A stretch of DNA of 8,489 bases from SAR202 cluster bacterium (GCA_009392075.1 VFHG01000198.1:1-8489), one strand, 5' to 3'. Counted from the stretch's first letter, positions 1-6,755 are shown. Made by a program: numbers and translations. The notes: generated by a model from the sequence alone, not told the origin.

Positions 1-645
1 GCCGGTCTGAAGGGAGTTCACCTGGGCGCCCTCACTATGGGGCTGCAGCGTGCCGGAGATCTGGCTGTACACGATTCCCATGGCGTCGGACAGGGTGGTT
101 TGATCGAACCCGGCCACTTTTCCTGCCGCGGCCACGGCCCCAAAGGCCCCTGCTGTGCCTGGACGGAAATGGGCGATGGGGGACCTTGACGAAATTCCGA
201 TCGAACTGGCCACGTCCACGCCCAATGCAACTGCGGTGAGGAGCTCCCGGCCGGTCACTCCGCCCTGGGACTCGGCCACAGCCAACGCCACGGGGAGGAC
301 GGTCGTGAAAGCGTGCACCACCGCTAGGTCATGCACACAATCAAACTCTTGATTGTGTATCAGGAAACTGTTCATCATGGCCGAAGAAGGGGCCGGCAAT
401 CTCTCTCCGGAAACGAGAACGGTCGACTCTTTTTTGCCTCCCCAGTCGCAGAGAACGCCCAACGTTTCTGAGACCCCGGGAGCCAACGACCCGGCTATAG
501 CCACTCCGAGGGAATCTAATATGAATGTCTTTGTTGCATCGACAGCCTTCTGAGAAAGGTCTTCATAACGGGTATCAACGACGTTACGGACAATGGCGTG
601 GATGGCGTCGGGTCGTCCGATGGGTCCAGAGGCGTTGCTGCTCAT
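1..645 (-). CDS. MmgE/PrpD family protein, N-terminal part (runs off the left edge)
   Basis: The reverse strand is open from an ATG at 645 to the window edge, giving 215 residues of a family usually about 450 long. A Shine-Dalgarno AGGAGC lies about 8 bases upstream of the ATG. MmgE/PrpD proteins include 2-methylcitrate dehydratase, but most members have no known substrate, so no reaction is assigned. Family-like features are the N-terminal helical stretch with FILDSLGVAIAGS (residues 41-53), and NSFLIHNQEFDCVHD (92-106) followed by AVVHAF, which corresponds to the conserved H-x3-DxDD/H region near the active site. The Ala/Gly-rich helix RPGTAGAFGAVAAAGKVAGF (161-180) also fits. The reading frame has no lesion, in contrast to the neighbouring divergent genes. 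The C-terminal half, including the second domain, lies outside the window. Family call is firm; function is open. Confidence 0.9.
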   Translation of the reverse strand, partial: MSSNASGPIGRPDAIHAIVRNVVDTRYEDLSQKAVDATKTFILDSLGVAIAGSLAPGVSETLGVLCDWGGKKESTVLVSGERLPAPSSAMMNSFLIHNQEFDCVHDLAVVHAFTTVLPVALAVAESQGGVTGRELLTAVALGVDVASSIGISSRSPIAHFRPGTAGAFGAVAAAGKVAGFDQTTLSDAMGIVYSQISGTLQPHSEGAQVNSLQTG

Positions 646-795
646 AGCGGCTTGCTCCTACCTAGTTAAACATGCGCCATTCTACTTCATGTTGGATACC
701 TAATCACTCGTGACGAGGTGGCGGGTCGAGGTTGATGGGTTGATATGATTTAAGGCGTTGAATGCACAGCAAGTTTAATGCTGGAGTCGGTCAAT

Positions 796-1709
796 ATGCG
801 GAAATTTCTAAAATGGTTCGGGATCATAGCGGGCGGACTGCTAGGCATCGCTCTCATACTGGTAGTCGTGTTTTTTCGTTGGTTCTCGGAAGGTGAACCG
901 TACTTACGATGAGGCGATAGCTTCGGTGTCGGTCCCGACCGATGCGGCCAGCATCGAAAGAGGAAAACACTATCTGGAAGCCGTTGGGGCTTGTCAGGTC
1001 TGTCATGACCAGAACCTGGCTGGGCCTGAAGTAGCTAATTGCAAAGACAACCCCTGCACCGGATTTTCGGGCGATTCTTTTTTCGGAAAAGTGATGCCCA
1101 AGAATCTAACCTCGGGACGTGGCGGTATCGGTGGTGCATTCACCGATGAGGACTACGTTCGGGCGATCAGACACGGAATAGGTAAAGATGGCGAAGCCCT
1201 GGTGATCATGCCTGCCGAGGAATACTACAAGATTTCCGACGACGACCTTGGGGCGATGATTGCTTATCTAAAAACTCTCCCTCACGTGGATAACGAACTG
1301 GAAGAGTCTAGTTAAGGTACGCTGGGCCGCATCATCGCAACATTTGCGGGCGGCTTGATTCCCGCGTCGCTGATCGACCATGAAGCACCGCGTGAGCCAT
1401 CACTGGCAGTCGGTGTAACCGCTGAATATGGTGAGTATCTCGCTGAAGTCTGCACCGTTTGTCATGGAACAAGACTATCGGGAGGCAGGGTCCCCGGGGA
1501 ATGACCGCGTCGATGCCCCCGACATCACTTCGGGCGGCGACGCTGGAACTTGGTCAAGGTCTCAGTTTATAAACACCATTTGCAGCGGAACAACTCCTCG
1601 GGGGAACCTGCTGAATCCCAGGTTCATGCCGTGGAACCGGTTCACACTGATGACCGACGATGAGCTAGACGCAATATGGTTGTACCTACAGTCGCTGCCC
1701 GCTAAATAG
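796..1709 (+). pseudogene. membrane-anchored di-heme cytochrome c, broken by two frameshifts and one stop
   Basis: Pieces of one cytochrome c of about 300 residues lie in three frames. Segment A (796-912) encodes an N-terminal anchor: MRKFLKWFG, then a hydrophobic helix with GGLLGIALILVVVFF, a typical uncleaved membrane anchor. Segment B starts near 893, one frame over, with NRTYDEAIASVSVPTDAASIERG. It contains heme motif CQVCH (992-1006), probable Met-ligand regions (VMPKNL, VIMPAEEY) and YLKTLP, then stops at TAA 1313-1315. The same frame continues after the TAA with GTLGRIIATFAGGLIPASLIDHE and the second heme motif CTVCH (1451-1465), ending at TGA 1502-1504. Segment C, a third frame, carries DAPDITSGGDAGTW, RFMPWNRF and DELDAIWLYLQSLPAK, the expected end of the second domain, with stop TAG 1707-1709. 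The intact protein would carry electrons at the outer face of the membrane. The fragment 893-1315 could be annotated as a short mono-heme protein from a GTG, but it has no export signal and no well-spaced ribosome site. A possible SD (GGAG) precedes the ATG at 796. Confidence 0.85.
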
Positions 1710-1732
1710 CTAGAAAATTTTAGAGGCCGTTC

Positions 1733-1738
1733 AAGGAG
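1733..1738 (+). promoter_or_regulatory. Shine-Dalgarno site that places the ancestral CDGSH gene start at ACG 1745
   Basis: AAGGAG lies exactly six bases before ACG 1745-1747, ideal spacing for a start codon. The residues after it (SSDYTLKIKVERNGPYIVRGG) read as a normal N-terminus of a CDGSH-domain protein. No ATG, GTG or TTG occurs in this frame between the upstream TAG (1721-1723) and GTG 1799. The site therefore argues that an ATG stood at 1745. Confidence 0.5.
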
Positions 1739-1744
1739 AGCAAG

Positions 1745-2411
1745 ACGTCGTCAGATTACACACTGAAGATCAAAGTCGAGCGAAATGGGCCTTATATCGT
1801 GCGCGGTGGCCCGCCCCTGGTTGAAAAATCAGAGGAGATGTCCGAGTTCAGCGAGCCTTTGAGCTGGATCAGAGGAGAGGCGCTCCGTTTCGGCGGTAAT
1901 TATGCTCTCTGCCGGTGCGGTAAATGCAACAAAAAGCCGTTCTGCGACGACACCCACGAAGAAATTGGGTTCGAAGGGACTGAGGCCGCCGATACCGGGC
2001 CGATCTCTGATCGCTGGACAACGTTCGACGGCCCAAAGATCGTTATCCAAGATGACCATTCAATCTGCATGCACTCCGGATTCTGTGGGACTCGGATCAC
2101 GAATATCTCGAAGATGCAGGCCAACAGCGACAAGAGTGAGGTGTTGGCCGAGATCACTGCCATGATCGACCGGTGCCCATCCGGAATTCTTGCTTACATA
2201 CTCGAGCCCGGCGGAGAGATCATAGAGCGAGACCGCCCTAAGGAGGTAGCCATCATTCCCGACAATCCGATCTGGATAACCGGAGGCATACCAGTGGAAC
2301 GCAGCGATGGCCATCCCCTGGAAACGCGGAACAGAGTTTACCTGTGGCGCGTCATCAAAAATGCCGCTGTGCGACGGTACTTATAAGGAGATCGGGTTCA
2401 CGGCTCCGTAA
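1745..2411 (+). pseudogene. CDGSH iron-sulfur / divergent 4Fe-4S protein, start codon lost and C-terminus frameshifted
   Basis: The frame starting with ACG at 1745 encodes an N-terminal CDGSH-type 2Fe-2S domain: CRCGKCNKKPFCDDTH at 1910-1957, with ligands Cys, Cys, Cys, His present and the usual CDG altered to CDD. It continues into a divergent single-cluster 4Fe-4S ferredoxin-like domain with CMHSGFC (2066-2086) and RCPSGIL (from 2171). The frame then ends in a nonsense tail and TAA at 2384-2386. One frame over, 2340-2411 encodes TCGASSKMPLCDGTYKEIGFTAP and a stop, the end of a second CDGSH domain, so a frameshift lies at about 2339-2345. In that remnant the His ligand is Tyr (CDGTY). The family is cytosolic and redox-active with no defined reaction. 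It lies 35 bases after the broken cytochrome c on the same strand, suggesting a former operon. An uninterrupted 195-residue product could start at GTG 1799, but it would lack the first beta-strand of the fold and the second CDGSH domain. Confidence 0.8.
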
Positions 2412-2513
2412 TATCAGGGCGGTGCGCTCGAAACGTGCTCGATAACCGAACATCAGCCTCTTCAAAGTTCTCGGGGAAGGCTTTCAAGAAACCGAAGCAT
2501 GCTCGCCAGACTC

Positions 2514-2546
2514 AGAAAGGCCCTGGACTTGTCCGAGGGCCTTTCT
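2514..2546. terminator. bidirectional terminator-like hairpin between convergent genes
   Basis: AGAAAGGCCCT and AGGGCCTTTCT form a perfect 11-bp inverted repeat. The inner bases GGAC-TT-GTCC extend the stem to about 15 bp with a single bulged G. The outer arms end in A-rich and T-rich runs, so both strands give a GC-rich stem followed by TTTCT. The U-tract is short, so termination may be partial. It sits between the plus-strand CDGSH remnant (ending 2411) and the minus-strand amidohydrolase (ending 2586), where a shared terminator is expected. Nothing else is recognised between 2412 and 2585. Confidence 0.65.
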
Positions 2547-2585
2547 GCCCTAGTTATGAGCGTAAGTGCGAGCGATCCGCAATTG

Positions 2586-3875
2586 CTAAAGGAAGGGCAC
2601 CTCAAGTTCTTGCTCGAGCTCGGCCTGCAAGTCCACCGCCCGCCCGTCCTTTATGACCGCGCTCAAATGTTTGCCACCCTGCAGCACGCTGATGTCCTCC
2701 ACCGGATCGGCGTTCAGGATTAGGATATCGGCCAGTTTACCGGGCTCAATGACGCCCAATTCACCCTCCAGACCCACCGCATAAGCATTGTCTTTGGTGT
2801 ACGCGGTGATTGCCTCCATCGGCGTATAGCGCCCAAACTTGACCATGATCTCCGCCTCGTGAGCGTGCAGAACGCCGTAGGGCATTACCGGGGAGTTTCC
2901 GGTGTCGGTCCCGCACATGACTTTGACGCCGAGGGACCGTGCCGTCTCCAGGACGGTTACCGCGTTGTCGGCATTGCGCCTGATGACGTCTAGTTCCTCG
3001 TTACTGCGCCCCAACTCCTTCCCAACTTCCAACGCCTCGAATAGGAACGTCGTAGTTGGCATGATTCGAACGCCCGCCTCAGCCACAGCGTAGAGGTCCC
3101 CTTCAGTGGCGAGGTCGGCATGCATGATCCAATCGACGCCAGCTTCGGCGGCCGCTTTTGTAGAGCCGGCCCCTCTGGAATGGATGCTTATGCGGGCGTT
3201 CCTGCGGTGCGCCTCTTCCACGACGGCCGCCATCTCCTCCTTGGCAAAGGTCTGCGTATCCCCCCAAGTGCTGTCTGCCAGTTTGATGAAGTCCACGCCG
3301 TGCTTCGTCTGCCGGCGGACCTCGGTGATCATATCGGAGACATTGTTGGCCAAGATGCCCAATGTGTGCTCCGGGGTGCCGACCCATGAAGGCTCATAAT
3401 CGCCGATGCTGCCGTAGGTGACGATGAACCGGCCGGCGGTGTAGATTCGCGGTCCCTGGACAAGGCCAGCATTGATGGCGTCACGCAAGCCGACCTCGAT
3501 GAACCAGGTACCGCCGGGTATCGATATGCTTGTGACCCCTGATCTCAGTATCGTTTGAGCATTTCGCGCAGCCCGTAGGGCGCTGAAGCCCGGATTGATT
3601 GTCCCGCGGGCGCTGGCGTAACCCGGGACTGCCGGCATTCCAAAGGAAAGGTGGCAATGGCCATCTATCAGGCCCGGCATGATCCATTGCCCTGTCGCGT
3701 CGATCGCTTCTACTTTGGCGGTGTCTTCTAGATTTATCCCGCCGGGCAGCTCCCCGACACTAGTGATGCGATTGCCTTCGACGACCACGGCGGTGTTTGG
3801 AGTAGCTGGCGCCCCCGAACCGTCAATAAGCGTTCCGTTTCGGATCACCAGCGTCTTCGAATCTGTTGTAGTCAT
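2586..3875 (-). CDS. metal-dependent amidohydrolase (imidazolonepropionase-like family)
   Basis: A complete 429-residue member of the amidohydrolase superfamily (COG1228-like, cyclic or peptidic amide hydrolases). The small beta-sandwich domain is built from the N-terminus (LVIRNGTLIDGSG, residues 9-21) and the C-terminus (GVIEPGKLADILILNADP, 374-391). The TIM barrel between them carries the metal-site pattern. HxH is at H73/H75 in GLIDGHCHL, K198 in DFIKL is the likely carboxylated Lys, H232 (ISIHSRG) and H252 (IMHAD) are further metal ligands, and D324 in CGTDTG is the catalytic Asp. All are present, so it should be an active hydrolase, probably with two metals and cytoplasmic (no signal peptide). 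The substrate is not readable. The ATG at 3875 is preferred over a TTG at 3905 because MTTTDSKTLVIRNG is the usual compact start; the SD upstream is weak. It follows the beta-propeller gene on the same strand after 108 bases, possibly as one transcript ending at the hairpin 2514-2546. Confidence 0.92.
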   Translation of the reverse strand: MTTTDSKTLVIRNGTLIDGSGAPATPNTAVVVEGNRITSVGELPGGINLEDTAKVEAIDATGQWIMPGLIDGHCHLSFGMPAVPGYASARGTINPGFSALRAARNAQTILRSGVTSISIPGGTWFIEVGLRDAINAGLVQGPRIYTAGRFIVTYGSIGDYEPSWVGTPEHTLGILANNVSDMITEVRRQTKHGVDFIKLADSTWGDTQTFAKEEMAAVVEEAHRRNARISIHSRGAGSTKAAAEAGVDWIMHADLATEGDLYAVAEAGVRIMPTTTFLFEALEVGKELGRSNEELDVIRRNADNAVTVLETARSLGVKVMCGTDTGNSPVMPYGVLHAHEAEIMVKFGRYTPMEAITAYTKDNAYAVGLEGELGVIEPGKLADILILNADPVEDISVLQGGKHLSAVIKDGRAVDLQAELEQELEVPFL

Positions 3876-3958
3876 ATTCAATCCAACCTGTCTCAGCTCT
3901 CTCAATTTCCAAATGGAATCTCATATTGTAAGGGAGAGAATGAAATTCCAAAGTTGAT

Positions 3959-3985
3959 TCGGTCGACCGATTCAATTATTGAATC
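3959..3985. repeat. two overlapping palindromes between the beta-propeller and amidohydrolase genes
   Basis: TCGGTCGACCGA (3959-3970) is a perfect 12-bp palindrome. It overlaps GATTCAATTATTGAATC (3969-3985), an 8+1+8 inverted repeat. The second overlaps the TGA stop (3986-3984) of the beta-propeller gene. There is no T-run to make a classical terminator. They lie about 85-115 bases upstream of the amidohydrolase ATG, so an operator or a mRNA-processing hairpin is possible. Function is unproven. Confidence 0.3.
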
Positions 3986-4952
3986 AGTTTGGGGTCCAGG
4001 CCAACGCCCTTACTTCGGTGAACTCTTTCTTCAGCTTCTCCCAACTGTCACCGCCATCGGCGCTCCGATAAAGCTCGCCATAGATGCTGTTGGCAAAGAT
4101 CAATTCTGGGTCGGCCGGGTGGGTCGCGAAATTCCAGATGGGTGAATTGGGTTCAACTGGCAATTGCTGGGTCTCCCATGATCTACCGCCGTCCGTGGAC
4201 CGCTGGATTGTACCGGTGTTCCCGATGGCCGCGTCTCCGTTGGCGGCGAACAACACCTGTGAATCATCGGTTTTAACTGCTACCCAACGGCAATAGGGCA
4301 TGGCAAACGACTTTGTAACCGCCAAAGACTGGAAGGTTTCCCCTTCATCTTGACTGGCGAAGATCTCGTTGGGAGTGCTTACAAGTAGCGTTTTGTGCTT
4401 GCCTAGGCTCACCGCCATGCCATGTATATCTGGGTTGGTGATTCCCTTGTCGACGTGGGCCCAAGTGTCGCCGCCGTCCCGGCTTCGGTACACTCCGTCA
4501 ATCTCAACGCCGGCGTACACCGTGTCCTCGTCTACTGGGTCTACCACCATCGCAGTGACCCTCGGTAAGCCAATGGCGCATTCCTGGGCGATTTCTGCAG
4601 TCAATTTTTCCCAGGTCTGGCCTCCATTCTTGGAGCGAAACAAGAAGGGTGGGCTGGTGCCAGCGAAGACGGTGGCCGAATCCGAAGGGTTGATAGCTAT
4701 GGACCAGATTTTCAGTCCATCCATAGGGGAATCTAGCTTAGCCCAATTTTGGCCGCTATCTTCGCTACGGTAGATTCCGTCGTTGGAGCCAGCGTAGACG
4801 ACGTTGGGACTTTGGGGATCTACCGCCAAAGCCCTGACCTGGGATTCCCCTGAGAAGGGGGACCCAATTCGACGCCAACTCTCCCCGCTGTCGGCGCTTT
4901 GAAATAGCCCTGCACCCGTAGTCCCTACCATGATGCTGTAGTTACCGGACAT
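3984..4952 (-). CDS. Asp-box (BNR/VPS10-like) seven-bladed beta-propeller protein
   Basis: A 322-residue protein made almost wholly of propeller repeats. Seven Asp boxes of the form S-x-D-x-G-x-[ST]-W are visible: at 19-26 (SADSGESW), 63-70, 107-114 (SKNGGQTW, Asp to Asn), 157-164 (SRDGGDTW), 200-207 (SQDEGETF, Trp to Phe), 252-259 and 297-304. Each is preceded by a V-Y/F-A-G-x-x-x-G-[IV]-Y-R-S strand, and repeats are about 40-50 residues apart, which implies seven blades. Asp-box proteins include sialidases and sortilins, but the sialidase catalytic residues are not evident, so binding or a scaffold role is more likely than catalysis. There is no signal peptide, which is unusual for a fold often exported. 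AGGAGG sits 7 bases upstream of the ATG. It is upstream of and on the same strand as the amidohydrolase. Confidence 0.85.
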   Translation of the reverse strand: MSGNYSIMVGTTGAGLFQSADSGESWRRIGSPFSGESQVRALAVDPQSPNVVYAGSNDGIYRSEDSGQNWAKLDSPMDGLKIWSIAINPSDSATVFAGTSPPFLFRSKNGGQTWEKLTAEIAQECAIGLPRVTAMVVDPVDEDTVYAGVEIDGVYRSRDGGDTWAHVDKGITNPDIHGMAVSLGKHKTLLVSTPNEIFASQDEGETFQSLAVTKSFAMPYCRWVAVKTDDSQVLFAANGDAAIGNTGTIQRSTDGGRSWETQQLPVEPNSPIWNFATHPADPELIFANSIYGELYRSADGGDSWEKLKKEFTEVRALAWTPN

Positions 4953-5024
4953 GGCATCGCCTCCTCATTTGATCGTCAATTAGGTGTCGCAATCGTAATC
5001 CTCCGGGGTAGGAGATGATTTAGA

Positions 5025-5052
5025 TTGAGAGCAATATACACCTGGCTACAAT
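5025..5052 (+). promoter_or_regulatory. candidate sigma70-like promoter upstream of the VOC gene
   Basis: TTGAGA (5025-5030) and TACAAT (5047-5052) are separated by 16 bases and match four and five of six consensus positions. Transcription would begin near 5059, leaving about 219 bases of untranslated leader before the VOC ATG. This rests on motif match alone. Confidence 0.35.
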
Positions 5053-5170
5053 GTGCCTGTCAAACTTAAATTTTGGCCGAAACTCGACGAATTTCGCGGT
5101 ATAAAGGGGATTTGAGCACGCCACCCGAAAGTGAAGACCGAGCATTCGCCACAGCGCCGATGGACTAGGT

Positions 5171-5198
5171 GGAATCGCATGCGGATTCCTTTATTTTT
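5171..5198 (+). terminator. terminator-like hairpin inside the VOC gene leader
   Basis: GGAATC (5171-5176) and GATTCC (5184-5189) pair around the 7-base loop GCATGCG, followed directly by TTTATTTTT (5190-5198). Stem plus T-run is the form of a modest intrinsic terminator on the plus strand. No plus-strand gene lies upstream within the region, so it would end a short leader RNA or act as an attenuator for the VOC gene. The stem is only 6 bp, so strength is uncertain. Confidence 0.4.
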
Positions 5199-5277
5199 GA
5201 TTCTCGGTTGCTAAGATTCGGGGGTATAGATGATAATGACGCATCGCATGGTCAATTTGGAAATAATGGAGGGTTAA

Positions 5278-5811
5278 ATGTCCAAAATTAACATGATTCA
5301 CCACATAAATATCCAAATTTCCGACCGGCAGCAGACACGAGAATGGTACGAGAGTGTCCTAGGCGCCGAATTCCTGGACCGAGGGCCGGCGCTAAATGAA
5401 CGGCAGCTTCAACTACGCATCGGCACCGGAGAGATACATACCAGCGATACGGAAGAGATTATCGAAGTGCCGCGCGTTCACTTCGCCATAGAAGTGGGAG
5501 ACTGGGACGCCATGCTCGCGCACCTGGACTCATTGGGGGTGCATCGTTCCCGTACGGCAGGCGGAGCCTTTGGGCCGAACGTAGGCGGAAGTGATCCTGG
5601 ACAAGGCCAGCGGGAAGATACCAACGAACACTACACATACATCAGCGACCCGGACAGAAATTTGATCGAACTGGTATATCACCCTCTTGGGCTTGAAAGC
5701 TCCCAAGGTGAAGAATTAGGTCTGGTCAACGATGAAGAAAATGTCCGGTGGGTACAACAATCGGGCTTCATTGAGGATGCCTACAAGTCTCAGCCCGTCC
5801 AGTCAACCTAA
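5278..5811 (+). CDS. VOC-superfamily protein (glyoxalase/extradiol-dioxygenase fold)
   Basis: A 177-residue single-unit VOC protein with two beta-alpha-beta-beta-beta modules. The first opens with MIHHINIQISD (residues 6-16) and REWYESVLGAEFLDRG (21-36). The second begins at VPRVHFAIEVGDWDAMLAHLDSLGV (64-88) and ends with HYTYISDPDRNLIELVYHP (118-136). The metal-ligand positions expected in the fold are present: His8 or His9, His68 and Glu131, with His119 nearby, so a divalent-metal enzyme is likely. The exact reaction (isomerase, lyase, dioxygenase or ring opening) cannot be told. A Gly-rich loop GGAFGPNVGGSDPGQGQ (95-111) lies between strands, and about 40 acidic residues extend beyond the core at the C-terminus. 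GGAGG lies 5-6 bases upstream of the ATG. Its stop is 27 bases from the stop of the convergent SDR gene. Confidence 0.88.
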   Translation: MSKINMIHHINIQISDRQQTREWYESVLGAEFLDRGPALNERQLQLRIGTGEIHTSDTEEIIEVPRVHFAIEVGDWDAMLAHLDSLGVHRSRTAGGAFGPNVGGSDPGQGQREDTNEHYTYISDPDRNLIELVYHPLGLESSQGEELGLVNDEENVRWVQQSGFIEDAYKSQPVQST

Positions 5812-5838
5812 TTTCTTTTATGGGAGTCTGCTTGGCTC

Positions 5839-6681
5839 CTAATAACTAGGCTTCGTTGGGAACGGGGTCAATTGGATCTCGTGGGTCCAACAGGACTTGT
5901 CTTGGGTGTGTAGGTAATAGAAAGCCTCAGCGATCTTGACCGGGTTCATCACAACATCTGGCTGCTCCAGAGCAACTGGTAGAGCTCGTGTGCCTGGGGA
6001 GTCAATCAGTCCGTCTATTATGATGTTGGCCACGTGCACGCCGTGCTCGGAATATTCCTCGGTCAGCACTTGGGCCAGCGTGCGCATCATCACCCTCGGA
6101 TAGTACAACGACTGCCCGGTGTACCGCTTTTTCCCGCGGAGAGAGAAAGAGTTGTTTGAAATCAGGAACGAGCCTTCGCCTCGCTCCCGCATGGCCGGCA
6201 ATACTTCCTTGGCAACCAAGAACGGCCCGCGGCTGGCGATGTGTTGCGCGGTCTCGAACATCTCGTCAGGTATGTGTTCAAGCAATTCTTTATCCGGCGG
6301 AAGGTCGCGCCCCTCCAGGTAACCTGCGTTGTAGACCAAGACTTCAGGGTCGCCGACTTCGTCTCGGATGTGCGCGAACGCCTTCGATATAGAATCAGTT
6401 GACACCAGGTCAAGTTCTACGATCATGCATTCGCCGCCCTGCTCCCGGATCGCGATCGCCAACGCCGACGCATTGGCGGCAGTGCGGGTTGTAAGTACGA
6501 TGAGGAAGTCCTCTTTGGCAAACTTCTGGGCAATGGCGCCCCCGACGCCCCAGCGCACGCCCACGGGCATGTCGGTGTCGTCGATCTCCTTGCCGTGCGC
6601 TAGTTTCGTATTACGGCCATCAGATTGCCATTTGGATGTCGCCCCCACTACGACGGCGACCGGTTTACGAGCTGAGTTCAT
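5839..6681 (-). CDS. atypical short-chain dehydrogenase/reductase (SDR) with split glycine motif
   Basis: A 280-residue Rossmann-fold protein. The cofactor motif is recognisable but split: VVVGATS (residues 10-16) and GVGGAIAQKFA (45-55) would together make the usual G-x3-G-x-G, but residues 17-44 are inserted between. Other SDR marks are in place: LTTRTAANA (63-71), with Arg66 suggesting NADP preference; ELDLVS (89-94); YNAGY (117-121), the NAG motif; GPFLVAK (152-158); and SNNSFSLRG (175-183). The Tyr of YxxxK is probably Tyr193 or Tyr194, spaced 13 from Ser180, yet the Lys position is Val197 or Met198. The protein may be a reductase with altered proton relay, or non-catalytic. AGAGGAAG lies about 9 bases before the ATG. 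It is divergent from the GMC gene, with 189 bases between the two starts. The family (SDR) is sure, the substrate unknown. Confidence 0.85.
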   Translation of the reverse strand: MNSARKPVAVVVGATSKWQSDGRNTKLAHGKEIDDTDMPVGVRWGVGGAIAQKFAKEDFLIVLTTRTAANASALAIAIREQGGECMIVELDLVSTDSISKAFAHIRDEVGDPEVLVYNAGYLEGRDLPPDKELLEHIPDEMFETAQHIASRGPFLVAKEVLPAMRERGEGSFLISNNSFSLRGKKRYTGQSLYYPRVMMRTLAQVLTEEYSEHGVHVANIIIDGLIDSPGTRALPVALEQPDVVMNPVKIAEAFYYLHTQDKSCWTHEIQLTPFPTKPSY

Positions 6682-6755
6682 CTCGAGTCACTTCCTCTTA
6701 CGCCAGTATCGTTATTGGCTGGAGTCCTAGCGTTCCATGCAGTTCGCCGTTCATT

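Larger units (their letters stand above)
4953..5277. other. 325-base gene-free region between divergent beta-propeller and VOC genes
   Basis: No convincing coding region was found on either strand. The region should hold the promoters of both divergent genes. On the plus strand it contains a sigma70-like promoter candidate (5025-5052) and a hairpin plus T-run (5171-5198), which together would define a transcript of about 140 bases or a long leader of the VOC gene. A smaller possible pairing of CGAAA with TTTCG lies near 5079-5097. No clear minus-strand promoter for the beta-propeller was recognised. Confidence 0.5.

Noticed and set aside
744..749. TATGAT as a -10 box for the cytochrome gene
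   Set aside because: No acceptable -35 element lies 15-19 bases upstream; the nearby TTGATG is too close.
893..1315. Stand-alone 140-residue mono-heme cytochrome from GTG 893
   Set aside because: It has no signal peptide or anchor and no well-spaced SD; the anchor lies just upstream in another frame and the second domain just downstream, so it is a fragment of one broken gene.
1428..1709. Independent 93-residue protein from ATG 1428
   Set aside because: Its first 20 or so codons are the heme-motif region read out of frame; only the part after about 1491 matches a cytochrome c domain end.
4369..4773. Long plus-strand frame opposite the beta-propeller gene
   Set aside because: It is the antisense of regular Asp-box repeats and resembles no protein family; the minus-strand gene explains the sequence.
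5112..5213. Small plus-strand ORF starting at a GTG in the VOC leader
   Set aside because: It overlaps the hairpin, has no SD and gives a low-complexity Arg-rich peptide with no recognisable feature.
5812..5838. Terminator in the VOC-SDR convergent gap
   Set aside because: The GGAG...CTCC pairing near 5822-5840 is short with a mismatch, and no good T-run follows on either strand.
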